A DNA stretch of 64,000 nucleotides from assembly GCA_040797845.1 (NCBI GenBank), contig JBFNFA010000014.1, positions 18,378 to 82,377 of the forward strand, given 5' to 3'. The stretch is from Clostridium_AW sp040797845. GTDB taxonomy: Bacteria > Bacillota > Clostridia > Clostridiales > Clostridiaceae. The position numbers and the translations under genes were made by a program. Below are positions 60,409-64,000 of the stretch, piece after piece. The notes beneath the pieces are model-generated. The model ran no database searches, had not been told where the DNA came from, and saw only the letters and a list, made by a program, of their open reading frames with translations. How positions within the stretch are numbered: the stretch's first letter is position 1; every line of letters begins with the position of its first letter.

Positions 60409-60660
60409 TTAAATTTCCATTTTATCTACTCTCACACCTTCTATATCCATCAAGTCTTTTTCTAATATTTCTATATCTTCATCTTTTCCACAGAGCTGCA
60501 ATAATACTATTCCCTTATGAGAACAAGTATCCGTTGAAGTTTCATGTAATCCTAATCTAGTTTTAATGATACAACCGTGTCTTGTAAGTATGTCTTGAAC
60601 TTTTACTGCATGGAGATTTCTTGGTTCAATAGAAACTCCCATTATTATTGTTTTATCCAT
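60409..60660 (-). CDS. NikR-C/ACT-fold small regulator (TM1266-like)
   Basis: An 83-residue protein (MDKTIIMGVSIEPRNLHAVKVQDILTRHGCIIKTRLGLHE...). Its pattern matches the TM1266 family of iron-only hydrogenase system putative regulators, which resembles the C-terminal ACT-like domain of NikR: a beta-alpha-beta unit, a GC-IIKTRLG strand and GKDEDIEILEKDLMDIEGVRVDKM. It has no DNA-binding domain. I start at the ATG after GGAGTGA. A 25-bp palindrome lies just upstream. The family name is by resemblance; its role is not established. Confidence 0.7.
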   Translation of the reverse strand: MDKTIIMGVSIEPRNLHAVKVQDILTRHGCIIKTRLGLHETSTDTCSHKGIVLLQLCGKDEDIEILEKDLMDIEGVRVDKMEI

Positions 60661-60684
60661 ACAATCACTCCTCAATTATAATTA

Positions 60685-60709
60685 TAACTAACCATATTAT
60701 GGTTAGTTA
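60685..60709. promoter_or_regulatory. Palindrome between divergent genes
   Basis: TAACTAACCAT and ATGGTTAGTTA are exact 11-bp inverted arms around ATT, upstream of the divergent NikR-like and ACT-domain genes. A regulator site or a hairpin in either leader is possible. Confidence 0.6.
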
Positions 60710-60792
60710 GTTAATTATATATTCACTTTATGATTTTAATGTGTTAAAATCTACTTTAAGTATTATATGTTTTAAAATGAGGAGGATTAATT

Positions 60793-61062
60793 ATGAAAGC
60801 TATTGTAACAGTTATCGGGAAAGATATCGTTGGTATTATTGCAGGAGTGAGTAATGAATTAAGCAAAAAAAATGTAAATATATTGGATATTAGTCAAACA
60901 ATCATTCAAGAATATTTTACTATGATTATGCTTATCGACATCGAAAAATCTAACATAAGCTTTAAGGAACTAAAAGATTCCTTAAAAACCAAAGGAGAAG
61001 AATTAGGGGTATCTATTAGAATTCAACACGAAGATGTATTTAATTCTATGCACAGAATATAA
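60793..61062 (+). CDS. ACT-domain protein (UPF0237)
   Basis: An 89-residue ACT-domain protein: KAIVTVIGKDIVGIIAGVSNELSKKNVNILDISQTIIQEYFTMIMLIDI, then FKELKDSLKTKGEELGVSIRIQHEDVFNSMHRI. It belongs to the UPF0237 family that is often next to the PFL/UPF0210 gene, as here, and its end is close to the start of that gene. Likely ligand-binding regulator of a metabolic step, but the ligand is unknown. GAGGAGG precedes the ATG. Confidence 0.94.
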   Translation: MKAIVTVIGKDIVGIIAGVSNELSKKNVNILDISQTIIQEYFTMIMLIDIEKSNISFKELKDSLKTKGEELGVSIRIQHEDVFNSMHRI

Positions 61063-61075
61063 AGGGGGACTTTTC

Positions 61076-62434
61076 ATGCTAAACTCATATGATATATTTG
61101 AAACTATTAGAATGATAGAAAAAGAAAAATTAGATATAAGAACTATTACCATGGGAATTTCTCTGCTTGACTGCATAGACTCAAGCGGTGAAAGAGCCAG
61201 AAAAAAAATATATGATAAAATATGTAAAAATGCTGAACACTTAGTAAAAGTTGGTGAAGAGATTGAGGAAGAATACGGTATTCCAATTATTCATAAAAGA
61301 ATTTCTGTAACCCCTATCTCATTAATAGCGGGAGCATCTGATGATATTAATTATGTGGAATATGCTAAAATTTTAGATAAGGCTGCTTCTACAGTGGGAG
61401 TTAATTTTATAGGAGGATTTTCAGCCTTAGTACAAAAGGGATATAGTAAGGGAGATAAAATACTTATAGAATCTATACCAGAAGCACTATCTTCTACAAA
61501 CCTAGTATGTTCCTCCGTAAACATAGGCTGTACAAAATCAGGAATTAACATGGATGCTGTCCGTCAAATGGGTGGAATAATTAAAAAAACCGCCGAACTT
61601 ACAAAGGATAACTTTGGCATCGGAAGTGCAAAACTAGTAGTTTTCGCCAATGCTGTAGAGGATAATCCTTTTATGGCAGGAGCATTCCATGGAGTTGGAG
61701 AAGGAGATTGTGTAATCAATGTAGGTGTCAGTGGCCCTGGAGTTGTTAAATCTGCTCTTGAAAATATACAAGGTGAGCCCTTTGATATTGTGGCAGAAAC
61801 CATAAAAAGAACTTCCTTTAAAATAACTAGAATGGGACAATTAGTTGCTCGTGAAGCATCAAGACGACTTGGAGTACCTTTTGGAATTGTAGATTTATCT
61901 TTAGCTCCTACACCTTCCGTGGGAGATAGTGTGGCACATATTTTAGAAGAGATGGGCATTGAAAGTTGTGGAGCTCCTGGTACTACAGCTGCTCTAGCAT
62001 TATTAAATGATGCTGTAAAAAAAGGTGGAGTTATGGCTTGTAGCCATGTAGGAGGATTAAGTGGAGCTTTCATACCCGTAAGTGAAGATATTGGAATGAT
62101 AAATGCCGTTAATAACAAATCCCTTTCCCTAGAAAAGCTAGAAGCTATGACTTGTGTATGTTCTGTTGGTTTAGATATGATCGCCATACCTGGTGACACT
62201 CCAGATGAAACTATTTCTGCAATAATCGCAGACGAAGCAGCCATCGGAGTAATTAATAATAAGACCACAGCGGTTAGAATCATACCTGTACCTGGTAAAA
62301 CTATTGGAGAGGAAGTAGAATTTGGAGGATTGCTTGGAAGAGCACCTATAATGGAAGTTAGCAAATTCTCCAGTAAATCTTTTATCCATAGAGGTGGAAG
62401 AATCCCTGCACCTATACATAGCTTTAAAAACTAA
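61076..62434 (+). CDS. PFL family protein (UPF0210/DUF711)
   Basis: A 452-residue protein of the PFL-like UPF0210 family, distantly related to pyruvate formate-lyase structures. Seen: RTITMGISLLDCIDSSGERARKKIYDKICK, SLIAGASDD, SSVNIGCTKSGINMDAVRQMG, NPFMAGAFHGVGEGDCVINVGVSGPGVVK, and CSHVGGLSGAFIPVSEDIGM. No glycyl-radical motif is evident. The function is unknown. I start at the ATG after AAAGGGGG, not at an in-frame ATG within the ACT gene, which would add residues not found in the family. It forms a two-gene unit with the ACT gene. Confidence 0.94.
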   Translation: MLNSYDIFETIRMIEKEKLDIRTITMGISLLDCIDSSGERARKKIYDKICKNAEHLVKVGEEIEEEYGIPIIHKRISVTPISLIAGASDDINYVEYAKILDKAASTVGVNFIGGFSALVQKGYSKGDKILIESIPEALSSTNLVCSSVNIGCTKSGINMDAVRQMGGIIKKTAELTKDNFGIGSAKLVVFANAVEDNPFMAGAFHGVGEGDCVINVGVSGPGVVKSALENIQGEPFDIVAETIKRTSFKITRMGQLVAREASRRLGVPFGIVDLSLAPTPSVGDSVAHILEEMGIESCGAPGTTAALALLNDAVKKGGVMACSHVGGLSGAFIPVSEDIGMINAVNNKSLSLEKLEAMTCVCSVGLDMIAIPGDTPDETISAIIADEAAIGVINNKTTAVRIIPVPGKTIGEEVEFGGLLGRAPIMEVSKFSSKSFIHRGGRIPAPIHSFKN

Positions 62435-62440
62435 TACTTT

Positions 62441-62476
62441 AAGACTATTGGTAGATTTTTCATTGCCAATAGTCTT
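62441..62476 (+). terminator. Terminator after PFL-family gene
   Basis: A perfect 11-bp stem (AAGACTATTGG/CCAATAGTCTT) with a 14-base loop followed by TTTATTTTTT. Confidence 0.88.
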
Positions 62477-62573
62477 TTTATTTTTTAAAAACTGTTGCCA
62501 AGCTTATATTTATACATTATAATGGGTTCTGTTGCATAAATATTAATAAGTTTTAAGAGGAGAAATGTGCGGA

Positions 62574-63926
62574 ATGGAAAAAAATTTAAATTATTCATTA
62601 AAGAATTTGCTCCAATTTTTAGTACCATCTATTATTGGCGTTTTTCTTTTTATGACTCCAATATCATATAAGGGAGAAGTAACTATTCCCATTGCTATAT
62701 TTTCAAAATTAGTTCAAAATGGACTGGAGTCAATTTTACCTGGACTTATGACTATTATAATTATTATTACTTCTTTAGGAACAATTTTAACTAAAGTATT
62801 AAAGCCAAAAGCTATAATTGAAAATAAATTTTTTGATACATTGTTCAACGTAAGTAATTTCTGGTTTTTTGCTAGAATATTGGGTGCTATATTCGTTACA
62901 TGCACTTACTTTAAGATAGGTCCTGAATGGATTTGGTCAGAAAATACTGGTGGATTGTTATTATTTAGCTTACTACCTATTTTATTTTCTGTATTCCTAT
63001 TTGCTGGAATGCTTTTACCTTTGTTATTAGATTATGGTTTATTAGAATTTTTCGGTGTTTTGTTAACTAAAATAATGCGTCCTGTATTTACCTTGCCTGG
63101 TCGTGCTTCTATAGATTGTATAGCCTCTTGGTTAGGAGATGGAACTATCGGAGTACTACTTACAAGTAAACAATATGAAGATGGTTATTATACAAAGAGA
63201 GAAGCTGCTGTTATTGGGACAACTTTCTCTGCTGTTTCCATAACTTTTAGCTTAGTAGTAATATCTCAAATTGGACTTGGTCATATGTTTGTTCCTTTTT
63301 ATTTGACTGTTACTTTTGCTGGTATTGTGGTTGCTATAATAGCGCCGCGTATACCTCCGCTTTCAAGAAAGTCAGATACTTATATAAATAATAATACAAA
63401 AGATGATAGAGAGACTATCCCTGAAAATTTTACTACCTTTCAGTGGGGATTAAATAAGGCAATAGATAAGGCAAGTAATGGCCTAGGATTAGGTGAGTTT
63501 TTTATAGCAGGTTCTAAGAATATACTTGATATGCTTTTAGGAGTAACTCCTATAGTTATGGCAATGGGTACAACTGCATTAATTTTTGCTGAATATACAC
63601 CAATTTTCCAATGGTTAGGAACTCCTTTTATACCACTATTAAAATTACTTGGAGTGCCAGAAGCAGCACAAGCTTCTCAAACTTTAGTAGTTGGATTTGC
63701 GGATATGTTTCTACCATCGGTTATTGGAGCTACAATCAAAAGTGAGATGACTCGATTTATAATCGCCTGTGTGTCCGTTACACAATTAATTTATATGTCA
63801 GAGGTTGGAGGATTACTTTTAGGTTCAAAAATACCTGTGTCCTTAAAAGATTTAATTATAATATTTTTACAAAGGACTTTAATAACTCTACCTATTATTT
63901 CACTTATCGCTCATATATTGTTTTAA
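62574..63926 (+). CDS. YjiH-family membrane protein (nucleoside recognition domain)
   Basis: A 450-residue integral membrane protein with about ten membrane segments and two Gate (nucleoside recognition) domains, YjiH type. Seen: GVFLFMTPISYKGEVTIPIA at the N-terminus, RPVFTLPGRASIDCIASWLGDGTIGVLLTSKQYEDGYYTKREAAVIGTTFSAVSITFSLVV, and GVPEAAQASQTLVVGFADMFLPSVIGA. Substrate unknown. The second ATG, 11 bases after GAGGAG, is preferred because the first is only two bases from the ribosome site. No operon partner is in the window; IS-like sequence begins soon after its end. Confidence 0.9.
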   Translation: MEKNLNYSLKNLLQFLVPSIIGVFLFMTPISYKGEVTIPIAIFSKLVQNGLESILPGLMTIIIIITSLGTILTKVLKPKAIIENKFFDTLFNVSNFWFFARILGAIFVTCTYFKIGPEWIWSENTGGLLLFSLLPILFSVFLFAGMLLPLLLDYGLLEFFGVLLTKIMRPVFTLPGRASIDCIASWLGDGTIGVLLTSKQYEDGYYTKREAAVIGTTFSAVSITFSLVVISQIGLGHMFVPFYLTVTFAGIVVAIIAPRIPPLSRKSDTYINNNTKDDRETIPENFTTFQWGLNKAIDKASNGLGLGEFFIAGSKNILDMLLGVTPIVMAMGTTALIFAEYTPIFQWLGTPFIPLLKLLGVPEAAQASQTLVVGFADMFLPSVIGATIKSEMTRFIIACVSVTQLIYMSEVGGLLLGSKIPVSLKDLIIIFLQRTLITLPIISLIAHILF

Positions 63927-63940
63927 ATAAAAAAGAGGCT

Positions 63941-64000
63941 TGTAATTTGAACTAGACCCTATTTTTTAGACAGTGAAATAAAAGAGCCTCCTATGGTAGA
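63941..64000 (+). mobile_element. Possible left end of an IS3-type insertion sequence
   Basis: The sequence from 63941 (TGTAATTTGAACTAGACCCT, then TTTTTTAGACAGTG) resembles the terminal inverted repeats of IS3-family (IS150 group) elements, which begin with TG and carry a GAAC..GACCC stretch followed by an A/T-rich tract. Only the first 60 bases are in the window; no transposase can be seen. Assignment is by memory of typical ends. Confidence 0.35.

Noticed and set aside
61564..62364. Long open frame on the minus strand inside the PFL-family gene
   Set aside because: It has no ribosome site and its protein is Ser/Thr/Pro-rich without any domain, which is typical of antisense translation of a well-conserved gene.
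1..64000. CRISPR arrays, tRNA or rRNA genes, prophage genes
   Set aside because: I saw no series of spaced direct repeats, no cloverleaf or rRNA-like G/C-rich stretch, and no phage structural or integrase genes. Faint or divergent examples could be missed by eye.

Overview
The window is AT-rich DNA from a strictly anaerobic, spore-forming type of Firmicute, most likely a Clostridium (sensu stricto) chromosome. This follows from codon usage, strong AGGAGG-type ribosome binding sites, dense A/T-flanked hairpin terminators, class II GalT, a Tlp-like spore protein, a coenzyme-B12 diol dehydratase microcompartment, PFL/ACT and YjiH genes. No rRNA, tRNA, CRISPR array or complete mobile element was seen. 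The first gene is cut at its 5' end. The last 60 bases look like the left end of an IS3-type insertion sequence.

Layout. 1-7.2 kb: aldehyde dehydrogenase (partial), a Na/Pi cotransporter with PhoU tail, a LiaF-like membrane protein, a Tlp-like protein, a stand-alone glutamate-synthase FMN domain. 6.5-10.1 kb: a copper cluster (HMA-TM-cupredoxin protein, CopZ, an LDCC mini-protein, CsoR with an operator) beside an OmpR/histidine kinase pair, without a CopA pump. 10.3-14.6 kb: thiI, cysteine desulfurase, an LDCC-like paralogue lacking the cysteines, tcdA and an RpoD-like sigma factor. 14.8-23.4 kb: a complete galactose uptake and Leloir block (mglBAC, galR, galT, galK, galE). 23.7-31 kb: radical SAM protein, acetamidase/formamidase, a GntR/ABC operon with a 52-bp operator palindrome, convergent birA and bioY with a textbook BirA operator, an ECF-like sigma factor and a NapH-type ferredoxin. 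31-36 kb: small proteins, a second two-component system and a chemoreceptor.

36.4-45.5 kb is carbon catabolism: an orphan eutH, then pdxA2-like, DUF1537 kinase, KdgT permease and split UxaA dehydratase genes under a sigma-54 promoter with a PrpR-type activator next door, then an orphan eutJ. 45.6-48.5 kb holds a DEDDh exonuclease and a pair of SatD-family genes around a DUF3307 membrane gene; the SatD proteins carry motifs like those of nucleotide cyclases/GGDEF enzymes. 48.7-57.9 kb is a compact B12-dependent propanediol/glycerol microcompartment operon in the order pduA-B-C-D-E-G-H-N-O-P plus a small unknown gene. It is controlled by a divergent PocR-domain histidine kinase and AraC-type response regulator, probably through two 16-bp direct repeats 21 bp apart. 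60-64 kb holds DUF1294, an ACT/NikR-like small regulator, the ACT-PFL gene pair and a YjiH permease.

How the parts connect: diol dehydratase (PduCDE) is kept active by PduGH and supplied with adenosylcobalamin by PduO; its aldehyde product is converted to acyl-CoA by PduP inside a shell of PduA, PduB and PduN. Alcohol dehydrogenase (PduQ), phosphotransacylase (PduL) and kinase steps are not in the window. The most unusual items are the SatD/DUF3307 pair, the hairpin between the Shine-Dalgarno site and start codon of birA, and the UxaA-DUF1537-PdxA pathway.
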